Under the pieces are notes generated by a model. That model had not been told where the DNA came from. It made no database searches and was given only the letters and a program-made list of their open reading frames with translations. A stretch of DNA of 64,000 bases, taken from NCBI RefSeq assembly GCF_000382125.1, contig NZ_KB907554.1, positions 41,978 to 105,977 of the forward strand, read 5' to 3'. A program made the position numbers and the translations under genes. This document shows, piece after piece, positions 44,769 through 55,848 of this stretch. The stretch's first letter is position 1, and each line of letters begins with the position of its first letter. This DNA is from Eudoraea adriatica DSM 19308 (lineage in GTDB: Bacteria > Bacteroidota > Bacteroidia > Flavobacteriales > Flavobacteriaceae).

Positions 44769-47700
44769 ATGGCTAGAATAAAAGATAATACCGCAATAAA
44801 AAGGTTTGATAAAATTTCAATTGGATTGGCTTCTCCTGAATCAATTTTAGGAGAATCCCGTGGTGAGGTTTTAAAACCCGAAACTATTAATTATAGAACT
44901 CATAAACCAGAACGCGATGGATTGTTCTGCGAACGTATTTTTGGTCCGGTAAAGGATTATGAATGTGCTTGTGGAAAATACAAGCGTATCCGATACAGAG
45001 GAATTGTTTGCGACAGATGTGGCGTTGAAGTAACGGAAAAGAAAGTTCGTCGCGACAGGGTAGGGCATATAAACTTAGTAGTACCTGTTGCGCATATTTG
45101 GTACTTCCGTTCCCTTCCAAACAAAATTGGATATCTCCTTGGATTGCCTTCCAAGAAGCTGGATATGATAATTTATTATGAGCGTTATGTGGTAATTCAA
45201 CCCGGCATTGCTCAGGGACCTGATGGAGAGGAAATTCAAAAATTAGATTTTCTTACAGAAGAAGAGTATTTAAATATCCTTGATTCTATTCCACCGGAAA
45301 ATCAGTATTTGGAAGATTCAGATCCGAATAAATTTATTGCCAAAATGGGAGCAGAATGCCTTATTGATCTCCTGGCACGAATTGATTTGAAACAATTATC
45401 CTATGATTTAAGACATAAAGCCAATACCGAGACTTCAAAACAACGTAAAACGGAAGCCTTAAAAAGACTTCAGGTGGTTGAAGCACTCAGAGAATCTCAG
45501 GATAACAGAGATAACAAACCCGAATGGATGATCATGAAGGTAATTCCGGTTATCCCGCCGGAGCTACGTCCATTGGTTCCCCTGGATGGTGGCAGGTTTG
45601 CGACTTCTGATTTGAATGACCTGTACAGGCGTGTAATTATAAGGAATAATCGTTTAAAGCGATTAATGGAAATTAAAGCACCTGAAGTTATCCTAAGAAA
45701 TGAGAAACGAATGCTTCAGGAATCGGTTGATTCTCTTTTTGATAATACACGTAAAGCGTCAGCAGTAAAAACTGAATCTAACAGACCTTTAAAATCGCTT
45801 TCGGATTCCTTAAAAGGAAAACAAGGGCGTTTTCGTCAAAACTTATTGGGTAAAAGGGTAGATTATTCTGCTCGTTCCGTGATTGTTGTTGGACCGGAAA
45901 TGAACTTGTACGAATGCGGGCTGCCAAAAGATATGGCTGCTGAACTATACAAACCTTTTGTAATCAGAAAGTTGATCGAAAGAGGTATTGTTAAAACTGT
46001 GAAATCAGCCAAAAAGATAATTGATAAAAAGGAACCGGTAGTTTGGGACATTTTAGAAAACGTCCTAAAAGGACATCCAGTCTTGCTTAACAGGGCTCCT
46101 ACATTACACAGATTAGGCATACAGGCGTTTCAACCCAAACTGATTGAAGGGAAGGCAATTCGTTTACACCCTCTTGTTTGTACGGCGTTTAATGCGGATT
46201 TTGATGGGGATCAGATGGCGGTGCATCTGCCTTTGGGTCCTGAAGCTATATTGGAATCACAACTTTTAATGCTGGCTTCTCACAATATATTAAATCCTGC
46301 AAATGGATCACCTATTACCGTGCCTTCACAGGATATGGTCCTGGGGTTATATTATATGACCAAAGAACGCAAATCTACGAAGGAAGTACCCGTTAAGGGA
46401 GAAGGCCTTACTTTTTACTCCTATGAAGAAGTAGTAATTGCATTCAATGAAGGAAAAGTAGAGCTGAATGCCGGAATTAAGGTTAGAGCTAAAGATTTCA
46501 ACGAGGAAGGAGAATTAGTAAATCAGATTATCCCAACTACAGTTGGTAGAGTACTTTTTAATAGGGTTGTTCCGGAAGAAGCGGGATATATTAATGATGT
46601 ACTCAACAAGAAATCTTTACGAGATATTATCGGAAAGATTCTTGCGGTAACGGATGTGCCCACAACAGCTTCTTTCCTTGATTTGATAAAGACCATGGGT
46701 TATGAATTTGCCTTTAAAGGAGGATTGTCATTTAGCCTTGGAGATATTATAATTCCGCAGGAAAAGCACGACATGATTGCAGATGCCAATGAACAGGTAG
46801 ATGCTATCATGATGAATTATAATATGGGCCTTATCACCAATAATGAACGTTACAATCAGGTAATTGATGTCTGGACTTCAACAAATGCCATGTTAACAGA
46901 GTTGGCAATGAAGCGAATCCGGGAAGATCAACAAGGATTTAACTCGGTTTATATGATGTTGGATTCTGGTGCCAGGGGATCAAAAGAACAGATTAGACAG
47001 TTAACCGGAATGCGTGGATTAATGGCTAAGCCTAAGAAATCTACTGCAGGTGGGGGTGAGATTATAGAAAACCCGATTCTTTCCAACTTTAAAGAGGGAT
47101 TATCTATTTTGGAATACTTTATCTCTACACACGGTGCTCGTAAAGGACTTGCGGATACAGCTCTTAAAACAGCCGATGCAGGATATCTTACCAGGCGACT
47201 GGTTGACGTTTCGCAGGACGTTATAGTGAATATTGAGGATTGCGGAACGCTTAGAGGAATTGAGGTTCAATCTTTAAAGAAAAATGAAGAAGTCGTTGAA
47301 ACTCTCGGAGAACGCATATTAGGCAGAGTTTCTTTACATGACGTGTATAACCCTTTGACTGAAGAACAATTATTGACAGCAGGACAGCAGATAATGGAAA
47401 GCGATGTCAGGAAAATTGAGGCTTCGCCAATAGATAAAGTAGAAGTTCGTTCTGCACTTACTTGTGAAGCTGAAAAGGGAATATGTGCCAAATGTTATGG
47501 AAGAAACCTTTCTACCAATAAAATGGTACAACGCGGTGAAGCAGTTGGCGTCGTGGCAGCGCAGTCTATTGGAGAGCCCGGAACGCAGCTTACATTGCGT
47601 ACATTCCACGTTGGAGGTATAGCAGGTAACATTTCAGAGGAGAGTAAACTTGTAGCAAAATTTGATGGCGTTGCAGAAATTGAAGATTTGCGAATCGTCA

Positions 47701-49067
47701 AAGGTGAGAATGCCGAAGGTAAAGTTGCGGATATAGTAATTTCAAGAACTTCAGAGATCAAAGTTGTTGATGCCAAGACCGGAATTACACTTAGTACAAA
47801 CAATATACCTTATGGTTCTCAAATCTTTGTAAAGAATGGCAGTAAGATTTCTAAGGAGGATATCATATGTCAGTGGGATCCTTACAACGGAGTCATAGTT
47901 TCAGAATTTCCCGGTAAGATTGCCTATGAGAATATTGAGCAGGGAATTACGTATCAGGTAGAGATTGATGAACAAACAGGTTTCCAGGAGAAGGTAATTT
48001 CTGAATCCAGAAATAAAAAGTTGATTCCTACCTTATTGATAAAAAATGCCAAGGATGAAGTTTTGCGTTCTTATAACCTTCCGGTTGGCTCCCACTTAAT
48101 GGTGGATGACAACGATAAGATTAAAGAAGGCAAAATTTTGGTGAAAATTCCTCGTAAATCAGCCAAAGCTGGTGATATCACAGGAGGTTTGCCAAGGGTA
48201 ACCGAACTTTTTGAAGCTCGTAACCCTTCTAATCCTGCAGTTGTAACAGAAATAGACGGAGTTGTTTCTTTTGGTAAGATCAAAAGAGGAAACAGAGAGA
48301 TTATCATTGAATCCAAGCTTGGTGAGATTAAGAAATATTTGGTAAAACTTTCCAACCAGATATTAGTTCAGGAAAACGACTATGTGAGGGCTGGTATGCC
48401 CTTATCCGATGGTTCAATAACACCTGAAGATATTCTTGCCATTAAAGGACCGTCTGCGGTACAACAGTATCTTGTAAATGAAGTACAGGAAGTTTACCGT
48501 CTTCAGGGTGTTAAGATTAATGATAAGCATTTTGAAGTTGTTGTTCGCCAGATGATGCGAAAAGTTCGAATTCAGGATTCCGGAGATACCACTTTCCTTG
48601 AAAATCAGTTGGTTCACAAAGATGACTTTATCAAAGAAAATGATGAAATTTTTGGTAAGAAAGTAGTTGAGGATGCAGGGGAATCAGAAAACCTTAAGGC
48701 AGGCCAGATTATAACCGCTCGCGAACTGAGAGATGAGAATTCAATCTTAAAGCGTGCAGATAAGACTTTGGTTACCGCCAGGGATGCAGTCTCAGCAACA
48801 GCTACACCAATTTTGCAGGGGATTACCCGGGCATCATTACAGACCAAATCGTTTATTTCCGCGGCATCGTTCCAGGAAACAACAAAGGTTTTAAATGAAG
48901 CTGCAGTAAGCGGTAAAATAGATTATCTGGAAGGATTGAAAGAAAATGTCATTGTAGGCCATAAAATTCCAGCCGGTACCGGTATGAGGGATTATGAAAA
49001 TATCATCGTAGGTTCAAAAGAGGAATACGATGAAATAATGGCACGCAAAGAAGAATTGAAGTTTTAA
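44769..49067 (+). CDS. rpoC: RNA polymerase subunit beta'
   Basis: A 1432-residue subunit. Zinc site 1 [20 protein letters not shown], the catalytic Mg motif [12 protein letters not shown], the bridge/trigger region ([35 protein letters not shown]) and zinc site 2 [13 protein letters not shown] are all intact. It follows rpoB after 42 bp and is closed by a terminator. Confidence 0.99.
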   Translation: MARIKDNTAIKRFDKISIGLASPESILGESRGEVLKPETINYRTHKPERDGLFCERIFGPVKDYECACGKYKRIRYRGIVCDRCGVEVTEKKVRRDRVGHINLVVPVAHIWYFRSLPNKIGYLLGLPSKKLDMIIYYERYVVIQPGIAQGPDGEEIQKLDFLTEEEYLNILDSIPPENQYLEDSDPNKFIAKMGAECLIDLLARIDLKQLSYDLRHKANTETSKQRKTEALKRLQVVEALRESQDNRDNKPEWMIMKVIPVIPPELRPLVPLDGGRFATSDLNDLYRRVIIRNNRLKRLMEIKAPEVILRNEKRMLQESVDSLFDNTRKASAVKTESNRPLKSLSDSLKGKQGRFRQNLLGKRVDYSARSVIVVGPEMNLYECGLPKDMAAELYKPFVIRKLIERGIVKTVKSAKKIIDKKEPVVWDILENVLKGHPVLLNRAPTLHRLGIQAFQPKLIEGKAIRLHPLVCTAFNADFDGDQMAVHLPLGPEAILESQLLMLASHNILNPANGSPITVPSQDMVLGLYYMTKERKSTKEVPVKGEGLTFYSYEEVVIAFNEGKVELNAGIKVRAKDFNEEGELVNQIIPTTVGRVLFNRVVPEEAGYINDVLNKKSLRDIIGKILAVTDVPTTASFLDLIKTMGYEFAFKGGLSFSLGDIIIPQEKHDMIADANEQVDAIMMNYNMGLITNNERYNQVIDVWTSTNAMLTELAMKRIREDQQGFNSVYMMLDSGARGSKEQIRQLTGMRGLMAKPKKSTAGGGEIIENPILSNFKEGLSILEYFISTHGARKGLADTALKTADAGYLTRRLVDVSQDVIVNIEDCGTLRGIEVQSLKKNEEVVETLGERILGRVSLHDVYNPLTEEQLLTAGQQIMESDVRKIEASPIDKVEVRSALTCEAEKGICAKCYGRNLSTNKMVQRGEAVGVVAAQSIGEPGTQLTLRTFHVGGIAGNISEESKLVAKFDGVAEIEDLRIVKGENAEGKVADIVISRTSEIKVVDAKTGITLSTNNIPYGSQIFVKNGSKISKEDIICQWDPYNGVIVSEFPGKIAYENIEQGITYQVEIDEQTGFQEKVISESRNKKLIPTLLIKNAKDEVLRSYNLPVGSHLMVDDNDKIKEGKILVKIPRKSAKAGDITGGLPRVTELFEARNPSNPAVVTEIDGVVSFGKIKRGNREIIIESKLGEIKKYLVKLSNQILVQENDYVRAGMPLSDGSITPEDILAIKGPSAVQQYLVNEVQEVYRLQGVKINDKHFEVVVRQMMRKVRIQDSGDTTFLENQLVHKDDFIKENDEIFGKKVVEDAGESENLKAGQIITARELRDENSILKRADKTLVTARDAVSATATPILQGITRASLQTKSFISAASFQETTKVLNEAAVSGKIDYLEGLKENVIVGHKIPAGTGMRDYENIIVGSKEEYDEIMARKEELKF

Positions 49068-49074
49068 AATCATT

Positions 49075-49104
49075 AACCCTCAATTTTCTAATTGAGGGTT
49101 TTTG
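49075..49104 (+). terminator. rpoC terminator
   Basis: AACCCTCAATT pairs perfectly with AATTGAGGGTT (11 bp) around TTCT, followed by TTTTG. It ends the rpoBC transcript; the DUF3467 gene 33 bp further on may depend on readthrough or its own promoter. Confidence 0.88.
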
Positions 49105-49136
49105 TTTATGATATTGATTATTTTTTGAAGTGAATA

Positions 49137-49448
49137 ATGGAAGAAAAAAGCAAGAAACAACAACAGATAAATATTGAGCTGGATGAAAAAATAGCTGAAG
49201 GAATCTATTCGAATTTGGCTATAATCAATCACTCGGTTTCAGAATTTGTTGTAGATTTTATAAGTATGATGCCCGGGGCACCAAAGGCAAAGGTGAAGAG
49301 CAGGATTGTGCTGACTCCGCAGCACGCCAAGAAATTTTTAAAGGCCCTGAATGACAATGTAAGTCGTTTTGAAAAGGCTCACGGTGCTATTAAAGATTAC
49401 GAACAACCTCCGATTCCATTGAATTTTGGACCAACCGGAGAGGCTTAA
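49137..49448 (+). CDS. DUF3467 domain protein
   Basis: A 103-residue cytosolic protein: INIELDEKIAEGIYSNLAII, HSVSEFVVDFISMMPG and KSRIVLTPQHAKKFLKAL match the DUF3467 family, small proteins seen near rpoC in Bacteroidota. No function is known to me. The conserved position after rpoC and its size could fit an RNA polymerase or ribosome accessory factor, but this is speculation. Confidence 0.85.
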   Translation: MEEKSKKQQQINIELDEKIAEGIYSNLAIINHSVSEFVVDFISMMPGAPKAKVKSRIVLTPQHAKKFLKALNDNVSRFEKAHGAIKDYEQPPIPLNFGPTGEA

Positions 49449-49450
49449 TC

Positions 49451-49484
49451 AAAAACCCCTGAATTATATAATTCAGGGGTTTTT
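49451..49484. terminator. Bidirectional terminator between DUF3467 and prfC genes
   Basis: A perfect 17+17 bp palindrome with A-run and T-run ends, so it can end the rightward DUF3467 and the leftward prfC transcripts. Confidence 0.92.
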
Positions 49485-49512
49485 GATTTTTAGTGATAAG
49501 CGCATTCTGAGT

Positions 49513-51102
49513 TTATTCAAATTCTGAAGTAAAATGCAGTTTTACAGTAGGATACTTCTGTTGTGTCATTTGTAATGAAAATGAGGAATCAGCCAGAAAG
49601 ACTAATTGCCCGCGCTTATCCTTAGCCAGGAATTTCTGTTTCACTCTAACAAATTCTTTAAACTCATGATTATTAGGATCTTCAGGATCTACCCAGCACG
49701 CTTTGTGAACAGGAAAATTTTCATAGGTGCATTTAGCACCATACTCATGCTCCAATCTGTATTGAATTACCTCGTATTGCAGGGCACCTACAGTGCCTAT
49801 AACTTTCCGGCCATTAAGTTCCAGGGTAAATAACTGTGCTACACCTTCATCCATTAACTGGTCGATTCCCTTGTTCAATTGTTTGGATTTCATCGGATCA
49901 GCATTGTTAATATACCTGAAATGTTCTGGAGAAAAGTTGGGGATACCTTTATAATGAAGAATTTCACCTTCAGTCAGAGTATCACCTATTTTAAAGTTGC
50001 CGGTATCATGCAATCCTACTATATCCCCGGGATAAGACTTGTCTACAATTTCCTTTTTCTCTGCGAAGAAGGCATTTGGACTTGAAAACTTTAAAGTTTT
50101 ATTAAGCCGGACATGCAAATACGGTTTGTTGCGTTCAAATATACCTGAGACAATTTTTACAAACGCCAGGCGATCCCTGTGTTTGGGATCCATATTTGCG
50201 TGAATTTTAAATACAAAACCCGAAAGCTCTTTTTCATTTGCCTTAACCAACCGTTCCTCAGCCATCTTTGATGTTGGATACGGAGCTATTTCAATAAAAC
50301 AATCCAGAAGTTCTTTTACTCCAAAATTATTCAATGCCGAACCAAAAAAAACAGGTTGAAGAGCGCCCTCCAGATATTTTTGTTTGTCAAAAGGGGGATA
50401 GACCCCGGTTACCAACTCCATATTGTCCCTCAAGGTTTCAGCAGCCGATACCCCAATATAATTCTCCAGTTCAGGACTGCTTATGTCATCAAATGCAATT
50501 ACATCTGATATGTTTTTTTTGCTATCTCCACTAAAAAGATTGATGTTTTTCTCGTAAATATTATAAATGCCCTTAAAATCATAACCCATCCCAATAGGAA
50601 AACTCAGTGGGGTAACGGTTAGTCCCAATTCCTGCTCTACTTCATCCAAAAGGTCAAAAGCGTCCTTTCCTTCTCTATCCAGTTTATTTATGAACACTAT
50701 CATGGGAATGTTTCGCATTCTGCAGACTTCAACCAATTTTTTGGTCTGTTCTTCCACTCCTTTGGCAACATCTATAACAACAATTACACTATCTACCGCG
50801 GTAAGAGTTCTAAAAGTGTCTTCGGCAAAGTCCTTATGTCCTGGTGTATCAAGAATATTAATTTTTTTATCCTTGTACAGGAATGCCAGCACAGAGGTAG
50901 CTACAGAAATTCCACGCTGGCGCTCAATTTCCATGAAATCGCTGGTTGCTGCTTTTTTTATCTTATTATTTTTAACAGCTCCGGCTTCCTGAATGGCACC
51001 CCCAAATAGCAGTAATTTTTCAGTAAGCGTGGTTTTACCTGCATCGGGGTGAGAAATAATCCCAAATGTTCTTCTTTTTTCTATTTCTTTTATAAAATTC
51101 AC
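49513..51102 (-). CDS. prfC: Peptide chain release factor 3
   Basis: A 529-residue GTPase that removes RF1/RF2 after termination. G1 ISHPDAGKTTLTEKLLLFGG, G3 DTPGHKDFAEDT and G4 FINKLDREG are present, followed by the RF3-specific middle and C-terminal domains (FSPEHFRYINNADPMKSKQL, TVGALQYEVIQYRL). Starts with GTG at 51102. Convergent with the rpoC-side genes, with a box TATTTTTG upstream. Confidence 0.97.
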   Translation of the reverse strand: MNFIKEIEKRRTFGIISHPDAGKTTLTEKLLLFGGAIQEAGAVKNNKIKKAATSDFMEIERQRGISVATSVLAFLYKDKKINILDTPGHKDFAEDTFRTLTAVDSVIVVIDVAKGVEEQTKKLVEVCRMRNIPMIVFINKLDREGKDAFDLLDEVEQELGLTVTPLSFPIGMGYDFKGIYNIYEKNINLFSGDSKKNISDVIAFDDISSPELENYIGVSAAETLRDNMELVTGVYPPFDKQKYLEGALQPVFFGSALNNFGVKELLDCFIEIAPYPTSKMAEERLVKANEKELSGFVFKIHANMDPKHRDRLAFVKIVSGIFERNKPYLHVRLNKTLKFSSPNAFFAEKKEIVDKSYPGDIVGLHDTGNFKIGDTLTEGEILHYKGIPNFSPEHFRYINNADPMKSKQLNKGIDQLMDEGVAQLFTLELNGRKVIGTVGALQYEVIQYRLEHEYGAKCTYENFPVHKACWVDPEDPNNHEFKEFVRVKQKFLAKDKRGQLVFLADSSFSLQMTQQKYPTVKLHFTSEFE

Positions 51103-51516
51103 CGCAAAAATTTGTGCAAAAATACGGCAAATAAAATAACTCTTTACGAATAGGCGGGTTTTTATAGATTCACTTCCAATTCATCAAATAGCATGCATCC
51201 CATCTAGATTATGTCTCGCATTTTTATTGATTTCAGCTCTTGCATCGATTAACGGCTAAGAATCTTCGTTTTATGAATCTTTCAGAAATTTTAGAGGCTT
51301 TTTATTACCCGGCATACCGCCAATTAGATCAGGGATATTTGACGTTTAACGAGTTTTGAGGTTATTTAAAGATATTTGTTAACTTAAGTTTTCAAATGCA
51401 TTTGATGCTACGTATATTAACTATATCTTGCAATGATATTTTAGAGAAGCCCTATCTCTTGCATAATTTTTTTCCTACAAAGCCATGGTGATATGTTTAA
51501 TTGAAAACTATCATTT
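51103..51516. other. Intergenic region, no gene seen
   Basis: 414 bp between the divergent prfC and the repeat-protein gene. The prfC end holds its promoter box (51117-51124, minus). The remainder is AT-rich and shows no convincing ORF, tRNA or hairpin; it should carry the promoter of the large surface-protein gene, for which I find no strong TAnnTTTG match near 51517. Confidence 0.6.
51117..51124 (-). promoter_or_regulatory. Candidate -7 box for prfC
   Basis: Minus strand TATTTTTG matches TAnnTTTG and ends 14 nt before the GTG start. Confidence 0.5.
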
Positions 51517-54500
51517 ATGGATAACATCACCCCAAACAAAATACAAGGTAAAGCGGCTTTTGGCATTACCTTGATAACTGCCATTCTGGTTTTTACGCTA
51601 TCTTCTTCATTTATTACAGTTCCTGCAGAGTTTGCACTTACAGCAAGCTATATAGATACGGATAATGATGGCGTAGAGGACCTTACCGATATTGATGACG
51701 ACAATGATGGTATTATAGATGCAATTGAAGACAAAAACACGGACGGGGATGATAATCCATTAACAAATCCGACAGACACTGATAATGACGGGGTTCCGAA
51801 TCACCTCGATGTGGATTCGGATAATGACGGAATTATTGACAATGTAGAAGCACAATCCACGGATGACTATATTGCCCCCGGCGGGATTGATTCTGATGGC
51901 AATGGACTGGATGATAATTATGAAGAAACGCCGGGAAGTTGCGGAGGATTGGTACCTATAGATTCAGACTTGGATAACTATCCTGATTATCTGGATATTG
52001 ATAGTGATAACGATGGTATTCTGGATAATGTGGAAGCGCAGACTACTGCAGATTTTCAACCTCCTTGTGGCATGGATTCTGACGGCAATGGCCTGGATGA
52101 TCATTATGAGGAAACACCTGGTAGCTGTGGAGGACTTACTCCTGTAAATACGGATGGTGATTTACAGCCAGACTATCGCGATATAGATTCAGATAATGAT
52201 GGTATCCTTGATAATATGGAAGCACAAACTGCTGCAGATTTTCAACCACCATGCGGAACGGATTCTGATGGCAATGGACTTGATGATCATTATGAGAGCA
52301 GTCCGGGGGCAGGAGAAGGACTACATCCGATTAATTCCGATAACGACCCAAATCCCGACTTCAGGGATATAGATTCAGATAATGATGGTCTCCCGGATAA
52401 TATAGAGGCACAAACCACAAGCGGCTATATTCTGCCTTCAGGGATGGATGATGATAAAGACGGCCTGGATAATTCTTATGAAGGATCCGGGGATCAGGGC
52501 ATTACTCCTGAGAATACTGATGGTACCGATGAACCAGATTATTTGGATGCCGACACAGATAATGATTTAGTACCTGATAATAACGAGGGGAACGACTTTG
52601 ACTTTGACGGGATTCCGGATCAGACCTTTACCGGTATAGATACCGATGGCGATGGTTTGGACGATGGTTACGAAGGTAGTGATGTAAATGATGGATATAT
52701 TGTAAATGACGAAATTACAGATCCTGCCACCGACCTCCCCGATATTGATGGTAAGGATGATGTAAACTACCGCGATCTGGATGACGATGGGGATGGTTTC
52801 GATACTCCCGATGAGGATACAAATGGGGATGGCGATCCTACCAACGACGATTGCACCGGTGATGGAACGCCTGATTATTTAGATTCGGGGACTACAACCT
52901 GCGATCCGGATACAGATGGGGATGGTGTAAAAGACAGTACAGATCTTGATGATGATAATGACGGTCTTCTGGACACAGAAGAAGACCCTAACCTCGATAA
53001 TGATGACGATCCTTTAACCAATCCATTGGATAGTGATAATGATGGTTTCCCGAATCATCTCGATATTGACTCGGATAATGATGGTTTGCCCGACAATATA
53101 GAAGCACAGACCACAAGTGGCTATATTTTGCCAAATGAAGATGATGAGGCAACCTATGTTTCCAATGATGGGGTGAACTCAGCTTACTTAGGTGGCCTTA
53201 CACCACAAAATACGGATGGAACAGATGAATTCGATTATTTAGACACAGACACAGACAATGATTTGGTTCCTGATAATAATGAGGGGAACGACTTTAACTT
53301 TGATGGAATTCCGGATCAGGCCTTTACAGGTGCAGATACCGATGGGGATGGTTTGGATGATGGATATGAGGGCAGTGATATTAATGACGGTTTTGTTGTA
53401 AATAATGAAATTACAGATCCCGCAACTGATTTGCCGGATACAGACGGTACTGAAGATGTAAATTACCGGGACTTCGATGATGATGGGGATGGTTTCGACA
53501 CTCCCGATGAGGATGCCAATGGGGATGGGGATCCTACCAACGATGATTGCACGGGTGATGGAACACCAGATTATTTAGATTCGGAAACTACAACCTGCGA
53601 TCCGGATACAGATGGAGATGGAGTTACTGATGAGGATGAACTTGCAGATGAAACCGATCCGGCGGACTCCTGCGATTTTATACTGGCAAGTCAAACTGTT
53701 ACACCGAGTGAGGAGTGGAACAACCTGGATTGCGATGGAGATGGTGTAAGCAATAGTGATGAAGTTTCGGATGCAACAGATCCATTGGATCCTTGCGACT
53801 TTAATGCGGACAGTGTAACACTCACTCCCGGGGGCGATTATTTAACGGCAGATTGTGATGGCGATGGCGTAACCAATGGGGATGAAGCTACAGATGGAAC
53901 TGATCCATTAGATTCCTGTGATCTTATACTGGCAAGTCAGACAGTTACTCCAACAATTGATTGGAACAACCTGGATTGTGATGGTGATGGGGTTACCAAT
54001 GGGGATGAAGTTTCAGACGGAACGAATCCACTAGACTCCTGTGAATTTTTACTGGCCAGCCAAAGTGTTACGCCAACCGATGAATGGAACAACCTGGATT
54101 GTGATGGAGATGGAGTTACCAATAGTGATGAAGTTTCGGATGGAACTGATCCGTTAGATCCATGCGACTTTAATGCAGACAGTGTAACCCTTGCACCAGG
54201 CGGGGATTATTTAGTGGCCGATTGCGATGGTGACGGCGTAACAAATGGAGATGAGGCTACAGACGGTACAGATCCTCTGGATTCCTGTGATTTTATACTC
54301 GCAAGCCAAACGGTTGCAACGAGTGATGAGTGGAACAATCTGGATTGCGACGGAGACGGTGTAACCAATGGTGACGAAATATCTGACGCAACGGATCCTC
54401 TGGATTCCTGCGATTTTGTGCTCGCTAACCAAACGGTGGCGACTTCTGATGAATGGGAAACCCTGGATTGCGACGGTGATGGTGTAACTAATGTTGATGA

Positions 54501-55845
54501 AATTATTGATGCAACAGATCCATTAGATCCTTGCGATCTTCTACTGGCAAGTCAGACTGAGAATCCTTCGGAAGAATGGAATCTCCTGGATTGTGATAAT
54601 GATGGGAATCCGAACGGAACAGATCCTAACCCTCTAACGGCTACAGCAGTTGATGATTCTGGAACCACCTTACCACTGGCTGAGGTAGTGATCAATGTTT
54701 TAGAGAACGATGATTACCTTCCTAATAATGATCCCAATAATCTGGGAATTACATCTATTGCGAGAATAGGAGGAGATGCAACCGGAGTAGTTTTGTTTGA
54801 CCCTGAAACAGGGGAATTATCCTATACTCCATCATCATCAGAAAACAATATAAGCGTTACGATAATTTATGAAGTATGTAATACGGTTCCGGATCCGGAT
54901 GTATGCGCTTCGGCCACAGTTACCATCTTTGTATCAGAGAACCCTATAGATGCTGTTGATGATGATTTTAGTGAATTGTTGGCAGATGGAACTGCGGGAG
55001 GCATTGTAGAAGGAGGTAACATTTTTGATAATGATACATTAAACGGAGAAGCGCTCGATCCGGCGGATGTAACCTTAACATCGACCCCTACGGGCCCTCT
55101 GACCATTAATCCTGATGGGACCGTTAGTGTGGCACCTGGGACTGACCCGGGTATATATACGATAGAATATACAATATGCGAGATTGCAAATGCAATAAAT
55201 TGTGATACGGCTACTGTAACAGTCAAAGTCATTCTGGTTACAATAGATGCGGTGGATGATGACTATAGTGATGTTTTTATAGACGGAGAAGACGGCGGTA
55301 TTCTACCTGATAGCAATGTTTTAGATAATGATACTTTGAATGGACTTTCGGTTAATGCAGACGATGTAACCATTACCTCAACACCAACAGGCCCTTTGAC
55401 AGTTAATGTGGATGGTACTATTAGTGTTGCTCCGGATACGCCTACAGGATCATACAGTATTGAATATACTATATGTGAGAATGAAGTTCCGACTAATTGC
55501 GACACAGCTACTGTTGTTGTGTTAGTATCAGAAACAATAGCAACAGCCATTGAAGTCAATCAATTGGTTACACCTAATAATGATGGTAGAAATGATTTCT
55601 TATTTATTAACGGAGTGGAAAATGCATTAAATAATTCTCTGAAAATATTTAATAGATGGGGGGTTGCTGTTTATGAAGGTAGTAACTATAATAATCAAAA
55701 TAATGTTTTTGATGGCAGGTCGCGGGGCAGATCAACGATTAGTACGGATGATTATCTGCCGTCTGGGGTATATTTCTATATCTTTGAATACGTAAAAGAC
55801 CAGGAAAATATTTCCGCCAGCGGTTATCTCTACATAAGCAAATAA
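51517..55845 (+). CDS. Large calcium-binding repeat surface protein with type B T9SS sorting domain
   Basis: A 1442-residue secreted protein. An N-terminal hydrophobic segment (about 16-37) acts as signal. Then, up to about residue 1030, comes a dense run of thrombospondin-type-3-like Asp repeats (DTDNDGVxD type). Eight 41-residue Asp/Cys units (53611-54594) follow a duplicated 232-residue block. Next are three beta domains that open AVDD-S/DD (about 1045-1340). The C-terminus, from about 1345, is the gliding-motility-associated type B sorting domain: VTPNNDGRNDFLFING, LKIFNRWGVAVYEG, YLPSGVYFYIFEY. It is exported by the type IX system and held on the cell surface. It is followed 3 bp later by a PorP/SprF gene, as in SprB-type modules. 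Confidence 0.92.
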   Translation: MDNITPNKIQGKAAFGITLITAILVFTLSSSFITVPAEFALTASYIDTDNDGVEDLTDIDDDNDGIIDAIEDKNTDGDDNPLTNPTDTDNDGVPNHLDVDSDNDGIIDNVEAQSTDDYIAPGGIDSDGNGLDDNYEETPGSCGGLVPIDSDLDNYPDYLDIDSDNDGILDNVEAQTTADFQPPCGMDSDGNGLDDHYEETPGSCGGLTPVNTDGDLQPDYRDIDSDNDGILDNMEAQTAADFQPPCGTDSDGNGLDDHYESSPGAGEGLHPINSDNDPNPDFRDIDSDNDGLPDNIEAQTTSGYILPSGMDDDKDGLDNSYEGSGDQGITPENTDGTDEPDYLDADTDNDLVPDNNEGNDFDFDGIPDQTFTGIDTDGDGLDDGYEGSDVNDGYIVNDEITDPATDLPDIDGKDDVNYRDLDDDGDGFDTPDEDTNGDGDPTNDDCTGDGTPDYLDSGTTTCDPDTDGDGVKDSTDLDDDNDGLLDTEEDPNLDNDDDPLTNPLDSDNDGFPNHLDIDSDNDGLPDNIEAQTTSGYILPNEDDEATYVSNDGVNSAYLGGLTPQNTDGTDEFDYLDTDTDNDLVPDNNEGNDFNFDGIPDQAFTGADTDGDGLDDGYEGSDINDGFVVNNEITDPATDLPDTDGTEDVNYRDFDDDGDGFDTPDEDANGDGDPTNDDCTGDGTPDYLDSETTTCDPDTDGDGVTDEDELADETDPADSCDFILASQTVTPSEEWNNLDCDGDGVSNSDEVSDATDPLDPCDFNADSVTLTPGGDYLTADCDGDGVTNGDEATDGTDPLDSCDLILASQTVTPTIDWNNLDCDGDGVTNGDEVSDGTNPLDSCEFLLASQSVTPTDEWNNLDCDGDGVTNSDEVSDGTDPLDPCDFNADSVTLAPGGDYLVADCDGDGVTNGDEATDGTDPLDSCDFILASQTVATSDEWNNLDCDGDGVTNGDEISDATDPLDSCDFVLANQTVATSDEWETLDCDGDGVTNVDEIIDATDPLDPCDLLLASQTENPSEEWNLLDCDNDGNPNGTDPNPLTATAVDDSGTTLPLAEVVINVLENDDYLPNNDPNNLGITSIARIGGDATGVVLFDPETGELSYTPSSSENNISVTIIYEVCNTVPDPDVCASATVTIFVSENPIDAVDDDFSELLADGTAGGIVEGGNIFDNDTLNGEALDPADVTLTSTPTGPLTINPDGTVSVAPGTDPGIYTIEYTICEIANAINCDTATVTVKVILVTIDAVDDDYSDVFIDGEDGGILPDSNVLDNDTLNGLSVNADDVTITSTPTGPLTVNVDGTISVAPDTPTGSYSIEYTICENEVPTNCDTATVVVLVSETIATAIEVNQLVTPNNDGRNDFLFINGVENALNNSLKIFNRWGVAVYEGSNYNNQNNVFDGRSRGRSTISTDDYLPSGVYFYIFEYVKDQENISASGYLYISK
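52372..53610 (+). repeat. 232-residue (696-bp) tandem duplication in the repeat protein
   Basis: The block beginning DSDNDGLPDNIEAQTTSGYI at 52372 recurs at 53068 (696 bp later), and both continue through NEGNDF, DDGYEGSD, ITDPATDLPD and NGDGDPTNDD to CDPDTDGDGV. The second copy is slightly diverged and lacks the last part. A weaker third relative starts near 51750 (PLTNPTDTDNDGVPNHLD). Confidence 0.8.
53611..54594 (+). repeat. Eight tandem 123-bp units encoding 41-residue Asp/Cys repeats
   Basis: Units start at 53611, 53734, 53857, 53980, 54103, 54226, 54349 and 54472, all in frame. Each has DGDGVTNGDE-like calcium-binding loops, a DPLD(S/P)C(D/E) Cys and a terminal DC. Units 2 and 5 differ (NADSVTLTPGGDYL), the others carry ILASQTVTP-type text, giving the order A B A A B A A A. 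Confidence 0.9.
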
Positions 55846-55848
55846 TAC

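Noticed and set aside
53611..54594. Regular 123-bp repeats considered as a CRISPR-like array
   Set aside because: The repeats are in frame, far longer than CRISPR repeats, continuous without unique spacers, and encode protein modules.
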